DNA of 64,000 nt from Granulosicoccus sp045110515 (lineage in GTDB: Bacteria; Pseudomonadota; Gammaproteobacteria; Granulosicoccales; Granulosicoccaceae): the NCBI GenBank assembly GCA_045110515.1, contig JBGCGD010000016.1, forward strand, positions 62,001-126,000, read 5' to 3'. The position numbers and the translations under genes were made by a program. This document shows, one piece after another, positions 36,286 to 45,423 of the stretch. Below the pieces are notes generated by a model, which did no database searches, was not told where the DNA came from, and saw nothing but the letters and a program-made list of their open reading frames with translations. Position 1 is the stretch's first letter. Every line of letters starts with the position of its first letter.

Positions 36286-36744
36286 ATGACCTCATCTAAA
36301 CTTGATCCGATTCGCCACGCTGCCATGTTGGTTAGCCCCGAGGCACCCGATGAGCTGGAAAGACGTATCAAAACAGACGTCTTCAACAGTATTTCGCGCA
36401 TAAAGCCTGTCTCAACGGCAGATGTGAATTTTGAAATGAGCGTCATGAGCGGAGAGTTTTTCGAAACCCTCCCCCCTCCACTGCAAGGAATAGCAATAGC
36501 CAGAACGGAAGGGGTGATGGCATTTTACAACCGGGTGGGTTGGAACCCGGCCTTTTTGGATGCCTCTTTAGAATCCTGCGTACCCGAAGAAGGCTTGGAA
36601 CCACTCAAGCAACGTTATCACGCTAAAACGCTCCATGACTTAGCCTACGTTCATCCCAAACACTTTGAAAAAATGCTGGGTAAGGCACCTGCTGCGGCAC
36701 TATGGGAGTCTTTAAAACGATTCGCGACGCAATCCGCCAGCTAA
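36286..36744 (+). CDS. Conserved-looking protein of unknown function
   Basis: Soluble protein of 152 residues; not recognised. There is no signal peptide or membrane segment. It has a well-formed ATG start, balanced composition and an end that runs 43 bases into the next gene. Notable segments are GVMAFYNRVGWNPAFLDASL and LKQRYHAKTLHDLAYVHPKHFEKML. The overlap with the ABC ATPase gene suggests coupling, but no role can be proposed from sequence. Confidence 0.6.
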   Translation: MTSSKLDPIRHAAMLVSPEAPDELERRIKTDVFNSISRIKPVSTADVNFEMSVMSGEFFETLPPPLQGIAIARTEGVMAFYNRVGWNPAFLDASLESCVPEEGLEPLKQRYHAKTLHDLAYVHPKHFEKMLGKAPAAALWESLKRFATQSAS

Positions 36745-37505
36745 TCAATCACGTATCTTTTTCACTATCCCACTGGTTGCGATCGCTTATCACCCAAACA
36801 CACGCCATTGCCGTAGATGCTCTATCACACAGCTACACTACGGGAAATTCAAGCACGCAAATTCTCTCCGATGTCTCGTTTTTCGTAGAGCGTGGAGAAA
36901 CCGTCGCGTTGATCGGTCGCAGCGGGTCAGGAAAATCGACCTTACTCAACCTTATCAGTGGCCTCGAGCCCATTATTAGTGGCGAGGTTCACGTCAATGG
37001 CCATTCGCTGAGCACCATTAATGACAGTGAGCGCACACGTCTTCGGGGCGCTGAGATTGGTTTCATCTACCAGGCCTTCAACCTCATCCCCACCCTATCG
37101 GTAGAAGATAACGTTGCACTGCCACTGGCGTTATCTAATGTGACTTATAAGCACCAACAACCTGCGATTGCTGACGCATTGCAAGCTGTTGGGCTACAGA
37201 CAAGAGGTCGTGATTATCCTGACCAACTCTCAGGCGGCGAACAACAACGGGTTGCTATTGCCAGAGCGCTCATACACCGCCCGGCATTGATACTTGCAGA
37301 CGAACCCACCGGCAATTTGGACGCTCAGAGCGGCAGACTGGTGTTGGAATTATTGTCGACATTGGTGGACGAACAACACTCTTCTCTCCTACTGGTCACA
37401 CACAGTCAGGAAGTTGCCACAGTGGCAGATAAAATCTTACTGCTCGAACAAGGCAGCATTATCTCGCTAAACAAACAGGATTTAAGCAGCAGTGCTGCCT
37501 GGTAA
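36702..37505 (+). CDS. ABC transporter ATP-binding protein, LolD/MacB type
   Basis: Nucleotide-binding subunit of 267 residues. It has Walker A (GRSGSGKST), the Q-loop (GFIYQAFNLIPTLS), the ABC signature (LSGGEQQR), Walker B (LILADEPTG) and the H-loop (LLVTHS). The NLIPTLSVEDNV region is typical of LolD/MacB/YbbA-class systems that act on the envelope. An N-terminal extension of about 37 residues before the domain looks unusual, so a downstream start is possible. The partner permease gene begins 24 bases later. Confidence 0.92.
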   Translation: MGVFKTIRDAIRQLINHVSFSLSHWLRSLITQTHAIAVDALSHSYTTGNSSTQILSDVSFFVERGETVALIGRSGSGKSTLLNLISGLEPIISGEVHVNGHSLSTINDSERTRLRGAEIGFIYQAFNLIPTLSVEDNVALPLALSNVTYKHQQPAIADALQAVGLQTRGRDYPDQLSGGEQQRVAIARALIHRPALILADEPTGNLDAQSGRLVLELLSTLVDEQHSSLLLVTHSQEVATVADKILLLEQGSIISLNKQDLSSSAAW

Positions 37506-37537
37506 TCGGCTTTGCCCATGAGGTTATCTTGAGCATA

Positions 37538-40090
37538 ATGCGGCTGCTAAGCCGTTCAAGCTGGCAGTTTTATAAAAAGCATCCTGCGCAATTGCTTCTG
37601 TCTATCCTCGGCATAGTCTTAGGAGTTGCGATAGTCACCGCCGTTTTAATTACCAACAGCAGTTCGCAGAGGGCATTCGCACTATCGAGCGAGGCACTCT
37701 ATGGGCGCACAACGCACCAAATAACGGGCGCGCAGGGAATTGATGAACGTGCCTATGTTGATCTGCAAAGACAACTGCCGGATATCAACATGGCTCCTGT
37801 CGTACAGGGTCACGTCGCCTCAGGAAATACCGTCCTTTCCATCATGGGCTTAGACCCATTTAGAGAGCGAGACTTTGCGCGAGCCAATAGCACTGACAAT
37901 ATCGCTGCAGCCTCGTCATCGACACCCGACTCAACACTTAGCCTCCCTTTGAGTCTACTGAATCAGCGACAGGCTGTACTACTAAGCGACACAACGTTAA
38001 ACGAATTACAACTGAAGGTTGGCTCAACACTTACGTTGGGCATTGGTGGGGTGAGTAAAGATGTGCTGATAGCCGGGGCATTGAAGTCAGTTAACCCTGC
38101 CGCGTCACGCGGCCTGCTACTAGGAGACATTGGCTTCGTTCAGGAGCTGCTATCGAAGGCCAACAGAATAGATCGCATTGATTTAATCCTTGGTGATGAG
38201 GAGATTGATCGAGTTCAACGAAGTTTGCCGGGCAACTTAACTCTCGAAGCAGCGCTTAGCAGGCAACAAACCATGCAGGCCATGACCCGGGGCTTTCATA
38301 TCAATCTAACCGCGATGAGCTTATTAGCTTTGTTGGTGGGTGTTTTCCTAATTCACAACACAATGACTTTTGCTGTTGTTCAGCGTCGTGAAATTTTCGC
38401 CATAAAAAGAATTACCGGCATTAGTTCAAGAACCTTGCTACTAAGTATTCTTAGCGAGGCCGCTGCCATAAGCACTATCGGCTCGTTGATGGGAATCGCA
38501 CTTGGCTACGCATTAGCTCATGTGCTCATTGAGTTGACGACTCAGACAATAAACGATTTGTACTTCGTCCTGCATGTTCAGGAAATTTGGTTCAATTCTC
38601 AATTACTCATTGCTGGATTATTGTTAGGCATTGGCAGCAGTGTTCTCGCGGCAACATTAAGCGCCGCAGATGCGGCCGCCACCAGCCCTATACAGGCCAG
38701 ACAACGATCGGTCATTGAAAAACGCACTCAAAGCTTACTCCCCGTGTTTGCTTTGTTGGGGCTGGTGGTCTCTCTAATCGGATTAGCACTTGCGTATCTT
38801 CCATCGCAATCATTGCTAGTAGGCTTTGTTGCGCTAATGATGTTAATACTCGGTTACGGGCTTACGATCCCTTGGTTTGTTAAGCAATTTTCAGCGTTAG
38901 CACAACCACTCTTAGCACCACTGGGAGTCACAATCTCATTGGCTTTAGGCGGTATTGAAAGAAATATCAGCAGAACAGGTTTAGCCATCGCAGCCTTATG
39001 TATCGCAGTGTCAGCCACCTTTGGCGTAGATGTCATGATTGGCTCGTTCAGAAACAGCGTTGATCAATGGTTGGGGGCAACCTTGCAAAGTGACGTATAC
39101 CTATCATCACCGTCGTTGGCGGCAAATCTGACAAAAACACAACTTGAACACACCGTGCCTGAAAAACTTCGACGCATTGAAGGTGTAGCAAGCGTCAGCA
39201 CCGGTTTTAGCCTGTCCGTGTCAACAGGCATTGGCAGTCTTGAGATGCAGGTGATACAACCGCACGAAAGCGACACGGATAGCGCGGGCTTTGAGCTACT
39301 AGCCGGAGATGAAACCACCGATTGGAAGACATGGTTAAAAAGCCCTGTTGTGATGATCAGCGAGCCCTTGGCCACGAAGTCGCAACTGACAGTTGGCGAC
39401 TCAATTGACGTGTTAACAGAATCAGAAGGCATGCAGTCTTTCCCTGTATTGGCCATATTCCGCGACTACGAATCCAGTCATGGCAAGATTCTCATGTCTC
39501 GTCCGACCTACTCACAATATTGGTTAGGTACTCACATTACATCGATGGGCGTCATGTTGAATGAATCGGTGGCCCCCGATAAAACGATGGAGCTTATAAA
39601 ATCGGCCATCGCATCCATCAACACTCCGTTGATCATTCAGTCAAATACCGTGATTCACGAAGAGTCGCTAAGAATATTCGACAGAACCTTTGAAGTGACC
39701 CGAGTACTGCGATGGCTAACCGTGGGCGTTGCTTTCGTGGGTATATTTAGCGCCTTGCTGGCCCTGCATTTAGAGCGCGCACGCGAATTCGCAATTTTAC
39801 GTGCCACCGGTGCAACACGACAGACCGTTGTCATGATTGTCCTCGTGCAAACCGTTGTCATGGGGCTGCTTGCCGGGCTGTTGGCGCTACCGTTAGGCTG
39901 GATCATGTCGGAAGTGTTGATCAGCGTAATCAACGTCAGGTCATTCGGCTGGTCTATGCATAGCCTTCTGCCCAGCGGGTCGCTGAGCAGCACGTTGCTA
40001 CTCGCAACCAGTTCAGCAATATTAGCCGGACTGTATCCAGCGTATCGCCTGTCGCGCTCCAACATTGCATCCCAGCTTAAAGACGACTAA
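37538..40090 (+). CDS. ABC transporter permease, FtsX/MacB family (YbbP-like)
   Basis: Membrane protein of 850 residues with two FtsX-type cores: one near 270-400 (after LLALLVGVFLIHNTMTFAVVQRREI-type segment) and one near the C-terminus (LLALHLERAREFAILRATGA), with large periplasmic MacB-like domains before each. It has about 8-10 membrane helices, the first being LLLSILGIVLGVAIVTAV. This architecture matches YbbP-like permeases, which pair with YbbA-like ATPases to handle envelope lipids or lipoproteins. TTG at 37529 with a GAGG site is an alternative start adding three residues. Confidence 0.9.
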   Translation: MRLLSRSSWQFYKKHPAQLLLSILGIVLGVAIVTAVLITNSSSQRAFALSSEALYGRTTHQITGAQGIDERAYVDLQRQLPDINMAPVVQGHVASGNTVLSIMGLDPFRERDFARANSTDNIAAASSSTPDSTLSLPLSLLNQRQAVLLSDTTLNELQLKVGSTLTLGIGGVSKDVLIAGALKSVNPAASRGLLLGDIGFVQELLSKANRIDRIDLILGDEEIDRVQRSLPGNLTLEAALSRQQTMQAMTRGFHINLTAMSLLALLVGVFLIHNTMTFAVVQRREIFAIKRITGISSRTLLLSILSEAAAISTIGSLMGIALGYALAHVLIELTTQTINDLYFVLHVQEIWFNSQLLIAGLLLGIGSSVLAATLSAADAAATSPIQARQRSVIEKRTQSLLPVFALLGLVVSLIGLALAYLPSQSLLVGFVALMMLILGYGLTIPWFVKQFSALAQPLLAPLGVTISLALGGIERNISRTGLAIAALCIAVSATFGVDVMIGSFRNSVDQWLGATLQSDVYLSSPSLAANLTKTQLEHTVPEKLRRIEGVASVSTGFSLSVSTGIGSLEMQVIQPHESDTDSAGFELLAGDETTDWKTWLKSPVVMISEPLATKSQLTVGDSIDVLTESEGMQSFPVLAIFRDYESSHGKILMSRPTYSQYWLGTHITSMGVMLNESVAPDKTMELIKSAIASINTPLIIQSNTVIHEESLRIFDRTFEVTRVLRWLTVGVAFVGIFSALLALHLERAREFAILRATGATRQTVVMIVLVQTVVMGLLAGLLALPLGWIMSEVLISVINVRSFGWSMHSLLPSGSLSSTLLLATSSAILAGLYPAYRLSRSNIASQLKDD

Positions 40091-40226
40091 CCCGCCGATC
40101 TTTAACAAGTGAGACGCGGTACTCGAATTCAAAAATCACTCTGCCTTTATTGAGCCTGGTTGAACTAAAAGCCGTTCCAATACGTTACAAATAATCCATT
40201 GTAATTTGTACTGATGATGCTTTTCT

Positions 40227-40472
40227 ATGTTTCCTCCAGTTGACTATCCAGTGCCAGATAAAACGGAGCCGGACTCGGGCCCTACGACGCCAACTTACGC
40301 GACCTTATTGGATCGCCATGAAGGACAACAACCTATTACTACCTCAATGATTCAGGCAGCGCGTGCTCAGCTAGAAGCCGCACACCAATTGCCTGAAGCC
40401 CCAAAAGTTAGCTTTGTTGACGCACCGCCTGCACAACCTGTCATGCAACGCTTGATGAAGGTCATTCGATAG
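40227..40472 (+). CDS. Short Pro/Gln-rich hypothetical protein
   Basis: An ORF of 81 residues, proline- and glutamine-rich, without signal peptide or membrane segment. Segments include ATLLDRHEGQQP and AARAQLEAAHQLPEAP. It occupies an otherwise empty 460-base gap on the coding strand. There is no obvious ribosome binding site and no recognised family, so it may be a real small protein or a chance frame. Confidence 0.45.
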   Translation: MFPPVDYPVPDKTEPDSGPTTPTYATLLDRHEGQQPITTSMIQAARAQLEAAHQLPEAPKVSFVDAPPAQPVMQRLMKVIR

Positions 40473-40549
40473 CTGCGGTCACTTAACCCCCAGTTTTGTC
40501 TCTAGGAGGCTACTATTCGGTGTTGAGAAGCTTGCTGACTCGATAGATC

Positions 40550-41806
40550 ATGCCTCAACACAACCGCAAGTCCCAGTTCTCCTGGGCACTATACGACTGG
40601 GCCAATTCAGCCTTTGCGACGACCGTTATCGCAGGCTTTTTCCCTCTATTCTTTAAGCAATATTGGAGCGCTGGAGTAGAGCCCACCACGAGTACCTTTT
40701 GGTTGGGCCTGGGAAACTCGGCAGCCAGCTTACTCATATTGATTCTTGCGCCCATATTGGGCGCGGTGGCAGATTCCTCAGGGACACACAAACGTTTATT
40801 GGCCGTGTTTGCCTCCGTGGGGATTCTGGCTACCGCAGGTTTTTTTCTTATTGCACAGGGCGAGTGGACATGGGCCATCAGTTTGTACGTCATCGCCATT
40901 ATCGGTTTTTCTGGTGCTAACGTTTTCTATGACGCTCTATTACCCAGCTTAACTAATCACCAAGATCTACATCGTCTGTCGGCGCTGGGATACGCGATGG
41001 GCTACCTGGGCGGCGGAACTTTATTTTTAATCAATGTGGCCATGACGCTCAAGCCACAGTGGTTCGGTTTAGCAGATGCCACAGCCGCAGTGCGATTTTC
41101 ATTCTTAAGCGTTGCTATTTGGTGGTTCGTTTTCACTATTCCACTGATGCTCGGTGTGCGTAATCAAGCACCTCAGAATCCCGGCAGGGTTCGTTTACGC
41201 AGTGAATTCTCCAAACTCTGGTCAACACTGAACAATATTAAAAAAAATGAAAATCTGTGGTTGTTTTTAATCGCCTATTGGTTCTACATTGACGGGGTTG
41301 CTACCATCATTCGTATGGCGGTGGACTACGGAATAGCCATAGGTCTGCCGTCAAATAGTCTCATCGTTGCATTATTACTGGTTCAATTTATCGGTTTCCC
41401 AGCCACGCTGGTATTTGGACGAATTGGATTGCGATTTGGCGCTAAACGGGGACTATGGATAGGGCTTTGGGCCTATACAGTTGCCACCCTCTGCGCAACG
41501 TTCATGAGCGATGTCACTCAGTTTTATGCGTTGGCGGTGGTGTTGGGCTTGGTACAAGGCGGTGTTCAATCACTAAGCCGCTCCCTCTTCTGCCAACTCA
41601 TTCCGGCTGATAAAAGTGGCGAATACTTAGGTTTTCTTAATATGCTAGGTAAGGCCGCTGCGGTACTAGGGCCATTGTTGGTGGGTATCGTTGCAGCAAC
41701 CACCGGTAGCTCACGTCTCGGCTTGTTGTCTATAATACTGTTGTTTGTTATTGGCATGTGGTTCTTGTACAAGGTTCGTGAACCAGCCAGTCCCCCACCG
41801 CCTTAG
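40550..41806 (+). CDS. MFS transporter, UMF1/Atg22-like family
   Basis: Membrane protein of 418 residues with about 12 helices. The start SQFSWALYDWANSAFATTVIAGFFP matches the conserved YDWANSAF motif of the UMF1 (Atg22-like) branch of the major facilitator superfamily. Other marks are ILAPILGAVAD and LFGRIG-like segments (FGRIGLRFGAKR). Substrates are unknown; yeast Atg22 exports amino acids from the vacuole. It precedes the PqiA-like gene by about 40 bases. Confidence 0.88.
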   Translation: MPQHNRKSQFSWALYDWANSAFATTVIAGFFPLFFKQYWSAGVEPTTSTFWLGLGNSAASLLILILAPILGAVADSSGTHKRLLAVFASVGILATAGFFLIAQGEWTWAISLYVIAIIGFSGANVFYDALLPSLTNHQDLHRLSALGYAMGYLGGGTLFLINVAMTLKPQWFGLADATAAVRFSFLSVAIWWFVFTIPLMLGVRNQAPQNPGRVRLRSEFSKLWSTLNNIKKNENLWLFLIAYWFYIDGVATIIRMAVDYGIAIGLPSNSLIVALLLVQFIGFPATLVFGRIGLRFGAKRGLWIGLWAYTVATLCATFMSDVTQFYALAVVLGLVQGGVQSLSRSLFCQLIPADKSGEYLGFLNMLGKAAAVLGPLLVGIVAATTGSSRLGLLSIILLFVIGMWFLYKVREPASPPPP

Positions 41807-41849
41807 CTTGTAAGTGCGATTCATCGATTTTTAAAAACACCTTTATTCC

Positions 41850-42497
41850 ATGAAAAAATTTCTTGGTGTACTCATAGTTTTGTGTGCCTACGCGATGCTC
41901 TACCCCGGGCTCACGCAACCCATGCTGAGCGTTTCAGGAACTGTTGAAAAAACAAAACTCGTTGATGTTGGCAAACAACTCATTGAGGAAAGCCCGAACA
42001 CTCCTTCAATCGTTGTCAACATGGTAGACATGGTTGTTCAGGGGTTGGACGTATCAGGCACCGTCAACGCATTTGATAAAACGCGTAGCATCATAGGAAC
42101 GGCACAAGAGCTGTATACAAACGGGCATCTACCGGTTGCCGCCTTGATCATTGTTTTTAGTGTCGGCGTACCGCTTCTAAAAGCGTTCTTACTTCTAATC
42201 ATTCAGTTTCCCGTCCAAGCAAAGCTACGATCTGGTTTGTTAATCGTTAGCAACGCAATCAGCAAATGGTCGATGGCTGATGTGTTCGTAATAGCCATAT
42301 TCATTGCCTATCTAGCGGGAAATGGCATTCAGGAAAGTAAAGGGCTCGTTGACTTTAATGCTAGCCTGGGCACCGGATTTTGGTTTTTTCTAGGCTATTG
42401 CCTGGCCTCCATACTAGGAACACAGCTCTTAACCTCTGCTGTCAAAGATGCCTTGACGCGTGAAAAAAGCTCAATAACCCCTACCACTCATTCCTAA
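41850..42497 (+). CDS. PqiA-like (paraquat-inducible protein A) membrane protein
   Basis: Protein of 215 residues with four hydrophobic stretches. The segment AISKWSMADVFVIAIFIAYLA is a hallmark of PqiA/YebS proteins, which have paired Cys rubredoxin-like sites and pair with PqiB (MCE) proteins. This copy has only one PqiA-type domain, no Cys pair and no PqiB gene nearby. It may be a stand-alone single-domain form that handles lipids at the inner membrane; function is inferred from family only. Confidence 0.75.
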   Translation: MKKFLGVLIVLCAYAMLYPGLTQPMLSVSGTVEKTKLVDVGKQLIEESPNTPSIVVNMVDMVVQGLDVSGTVNAFDKTRSIIGTAQELYTNGHLPVAALIIVFSVGVPLLKAFLLLIIQFPVQAKLRSGLLIVSNAISKWSMADVFVIAIFIAYLAGNGIQESKGLVDFNASLGTGFWFFLGYCLASILGTQLLTSAVKDALTREKSSITPTTHS

Positions 42498-42526
42498 CGC
42501 TAAAGACTGCTACAGACTCTTTCATC

Positions 42527-43438
42527 GTGTTCAACGATTTCATATTTGCAGTCGGAATAACCGGCCCCATTCTCCTTCTTCTTTTGCTGGGTTGGGGAGT
42601 CAGGCGCATCGGCCTGATTGACACTCACTTTATTTCACAGGCTAACGCGCTTGTATTCAACATCGCGATGCCAGCAGTTCTTTTCTTGGCCCTCTCAAAG
42701 CACTCATTAAGCGACTCTATGGATCCGACCCTGATTTTGGTTGGCTTAGGGGGAACGCTTGGTTTAGTAGCCGTTGCAATTGGCGTCGCTCAGTGGATTC
42801 CTCGTGAACAACGTGGTGTTTTTGTCCAAGGCTCCTACCGGGGAAATCTGGCTATTCTTGGCATCGCTTTGTCTATTGCCACTTATGGCGAGTCTATCCT
42901 GGCGATTATCGGAATGTACTTAGCCGTCGTTACAACGGCCTACAACGTTCTGGCTATCTGGGTATTGAACGCAACCGGCATGTTCAAACAAGTGATTAAG
43001 AACCCGATACTCATTGGCATCGTACTTGGCATGATTGCATCGGCTATTGAACTACCGATACCCGACTTAATACTAAATACCGGTGAATATATCAGCGGAC
43101 TGACGCTTCCTCTAGCGCTGCTATGTATAGGCGCTACCTTGGAATTTAAAAGCCTTCTCAGTCACGGCAAGTCGATTGCACTAGCCTCTTTTTTCAAACT
43201 GGGACTGTCGCCCCTACTGCTGGTTGGTTTAGGACTGTGGTTTGAATTAGGCCCCAGTCAGTTGGGCGTTTTGTACTTTATGGCGGCATCGCCAACGGCT
43301 ACCGCAAGCTACATCATGGCACGGCAGATGACAAAACATGGGGCCTTGGCTGCTGAAATCGTCGCCGTTACAACAGCGCTGGGTGTTATCAGTTACACCT
43401 TCGGAATTACTCTGTTGCGCACTGCCGGGTTAGTCTGA
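42527..43438 (+). CDS. AEC family (auxin efflux carrier-like) transporter
   Basis: Membrane protein of 303 residues with ten predicted helices. The family marks are GWGVRRIGLIDTHFISQANALVFNIAMPA and LPLALLCIGATLEF, plus the C-terminal FMAASPTATASYIMARQM. AEC transporters export or exchange organic acids or amino acids; the substrate here is unknown. The start is GTG at 42527. It converges with the gene at 43461. Confidence 0.88.
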   Translation: MFNDFIFAVGITGPILLLLLLGWGVRRIGLIDTHFISQANALVFNIAMPAVLFLALSKHSLSDSMDPTLILVGLGGTLGLVAVAIGVAQWIPREQRGVFVQGSYRGNLAILGIALSIATYGESILAIIGMYLAVVTTAYNVLAIWVLNATGMFKQVIKNPILIGIVLGMIASAIELPIPDLILNTGEYISGLTLPLALLCIGATLEFKSLLSHGKSIALASFFKLGLSPLLLVGLGLWFELGPSQLGVLYFMAASPTATASYIMARQMTKHGALAAEIVAVTTALGVISYTFGITLLRTAGLV

Positions 43439-43460
43439 CCCCAGGCTATTAAGTATCAGG

Positions 43461-43922
43461 CTAACTTTCCCAACTAAACAACTCTCGAGTCCAGCGTGAT
43501 GCACCTGATTCATTAATAGCTCTTACCCTCCAAGCATGCTGGTTCGATTCAGGCATATCAAGCCGCAATGACAAACTGCAAATACCGCTATTACATGTTT
43601 GATTGGGTTTCAGGCCCGTCAGCAAATACTCTTTGGTATCTTTGGTCAGTGCGTTGAAAACATGAAACTCATAGCGTTCTGCATGCTCCGTAGCTTGCCA
43701 GGAAAACACCACGTCCTCAAATTGGCTGAGATCTATTCCCTGAGCAGGGGCGATGGGTACCGGCATAGTGGGTGCCGGAGGCAAATGTGTTGGTATGTAC
43801 AACTCCGTGGCAATGGCACACGCCGACAATAAAAGCGTCGGTACGACAACTCTCAATCCTACTTTTGCGAGTAAAGAGCGTTCTATCGCAGTTAACAGGT
43901 TTCTGAAATTGCAGTCAAACAT
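43461..43922 (-). CDS. Putative lipoprotein with fibronectin-III-like domain
   Basis: From the ATG at 43922 the protein has 153 residues (a GTG at 43967 would add 15). A hydrophobic stretch ends in a lipobox (LLLSAC, Cys35), followed by a Pro-rich linker (THLPPAPTMPVPIAPAQG) and a beta-sandwich-like domain with the motifs VVFSWQATEHAERYEFHVFN and HAWRVRAINESGASRWT, which resemble FN3 or Ig-like domains. Two Cys (NQTCNSGIC) probably form a disulfide. It is likely an outer-membrane lipoprotein of unknown role. Confidence 0.65.
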   Translation of the reverse strand: MFDCNFRNLLTAIERSLLAKVGLRVVVPTLLLSACAIATELYIPTHLPPAPTMPVPIAPAQGIDLSQFEDVVFSWQATEHAERYEFHVFNALTKDTKEYLLTGLKPNQTCNSGICSLSLRLDMPESNQHAWRVRAINESGASRWTRELFSWES

Positions 43923-44195
43923 TCGATCCGCAGCCGCCCTAAGTCCATGTATTTCGTTTACCGACACTCAGTTTATTCATGACACTACAAAGATCCACGA
44001 ATTAGGTCTCCATCTCGAGCCGTCAAATCGAACTGCTTGCTGAAGCTGTTAACCAGCACACGAATCCCTCAGCATAGGACCTGTCGGAGCCATCATCTTC
44101 AGTTGCTACAGTGCTGCTAAACTCTGTTGGCTGGTCATCAAGACTAACCGGTGGCTAATTAGTAGTTTTTCCCAACCCACTCTCTTTCGGGGCAT

Positions 44196-44783
44196 ATGTT
44201 AGTTTTTCTGACCGCCGTATTTTTCCTTCTGATCACACCAGGCCCTGGTGTCCTATCAACTGCTGGCGTAGGCTCAGCCTTCGGCGCACGTTCGGGATAT
44301 CGCTATGTATTCGGGTTGTTCCTGGGAACCAACCTAGTGGCATTGGCCGTAGTAACAGGTGTGGCAGGGCTAATTCTGACGCAGCCCGCCATTAGGACCA
44401 TACTAATGTATGCGTCTGTGTTGTACTTGGTTTACTTGGCGGCGAAGATTGCGTTTGCCGGGACAAGCATCGCTTTTATTGAAAGTACAAAAGCCCCTGG
44501 AATACGCGATGCCATTCTGCTGCAACTGATTAATCCTAAAGCCTATGTGGTCAACACAGCCTTATTCACAGGGTTTCCATTCGGTGGCACTTCACTTTTA
44601 ACAGAAACGTTGTGGAAGTTCGTATTAATGAACATCATTTGGATTCCGATCCACCTCATCTGGCTTGCTGCGGGAATTGCGTTAAAGCGAATGGACTTAC
44701 CGCAAAAATGGCAACAAACCATTAATATCTTTATGGCGTGCTCTTTGTTGGCTGTTGTGTTTCTTGCAATGTCTATGAGTTAA
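44196..44783 (+). CDS. LysE/RhtB family amino acid exporter-like protein
   Basis: Membrane protein of 195 residues with five or six helices. The start MLVFLTAVFFLLITPGPGVLSTAG matches the LysE/RhtB N-terminus with the conserved PGP motif, and LLQLINPKAYV matches the NPKA block. Family members export amino acids or homoserine lactone. It is followed 37 bases later by the Nudix gene in the same direction. Confidence 0.88.
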   Translation: MLVFLTAVFFLLITPGPGVLSTAGVGSAFGARSGYRYVFGLFLGTNLVALAVVTGVAGLILTQPAIRTILMYASVLYLVYLAAKIAFAGTSIAFIESTKAPGIRDAILLQLINPKAYVVNTALFTGFPFGGTSLLTETLWKFVLMNIIWIPIHLIWLAAGIALKRMDLPQKWQQTINIFMACSLLAVVFLAMSMS

Positions 44784-44820
44784 CCGCCCTCCCTAACGTG
44801 CACAAAAAGAATCTGAAATC

Positions 44821-45408
44821 ATGCCAAATAAACCTGCCGACTTATTGCGAAGCAAAGGAAACAACTGGCAAACTAAAAGCATCGAAGAGCGGTACGACAA
44901 CCCTTGGATAAAGGTCACGCACAGAGAAGTAATTGCCCCAACAGGCACCAAAGGGATATACGGACATGTTCATTTTAAAGGCACCGCTATTGGCATCGTT
45001 CCTATAGACGATGAAGGCTTCACTTGGCTTGTCGGGCAAGCTCGCTACACACTAAAACGGTATGAGTGGGAAATACCTGAAGGAGGGGCTCCGCAAGGAG
45101 AATCATTACTAGCAGCTGCTCAGCGTGAACTCAGCGAAGAAACAGGCATTAGAGCAAAGCTATGGACTAGTTTACTAACGCTGAACACGTCTAACTCGGT
45201 GACTGATGAAGTTGCCCATGCCTTCGTCGCTCAGGATCTTCAGTTCGGCAGCACGGCACCAGATGATACGGAACAACTACAGGTACGAAAAATTCTTCTG
45301 AGCGATGCCATTAACATGGCTATGGATGGAACAATCCGAGATAGTCTGGCAATGGCATCACTTTTAAAAGTCGGTTTGATGCTTGAGCGCGGTGTATTGT
45401 CGATTTGA
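44821..45408 (+). CDS. Nudix hydrolase, ADP-ribose pyrophosphatase-like
   Basis: Soluble protein of 195 residues with an intact Nudix box: GGAPQGE, then seven residues, then RELSEETGI (Gx5Ex7REUxEExGU). The sequence before it (QARYTLKRYEWEIPEGG) resembles ADP-ribose or GDP-mannose pyrophosphatases. The N-terminal part contains IEERYDNPWIKVTHREVIAP, also seen in NudF/NudK types. Substrate unproven. Confidence 0.88.
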   Translation: MPNKPADLLRSKGNNWQTKSIEERYDNPWIKVTHREVIAPTGTKGIYGHVHFKGTAIGIVPIDDEGFTWLVGQARYTLKRYEWEIPEGGAPQGESLLAAAQRELSEETGIRAKLWTSLLTLNTSNSVTDEVAHAFVAQDLQFGSTAPDDTEQLQVRKILLSDAINMAMDGTIRDSLAMASLLKVGLMLERGVLSI

Positions 45409-45423
45409 TTGCAACAGCGGAAT

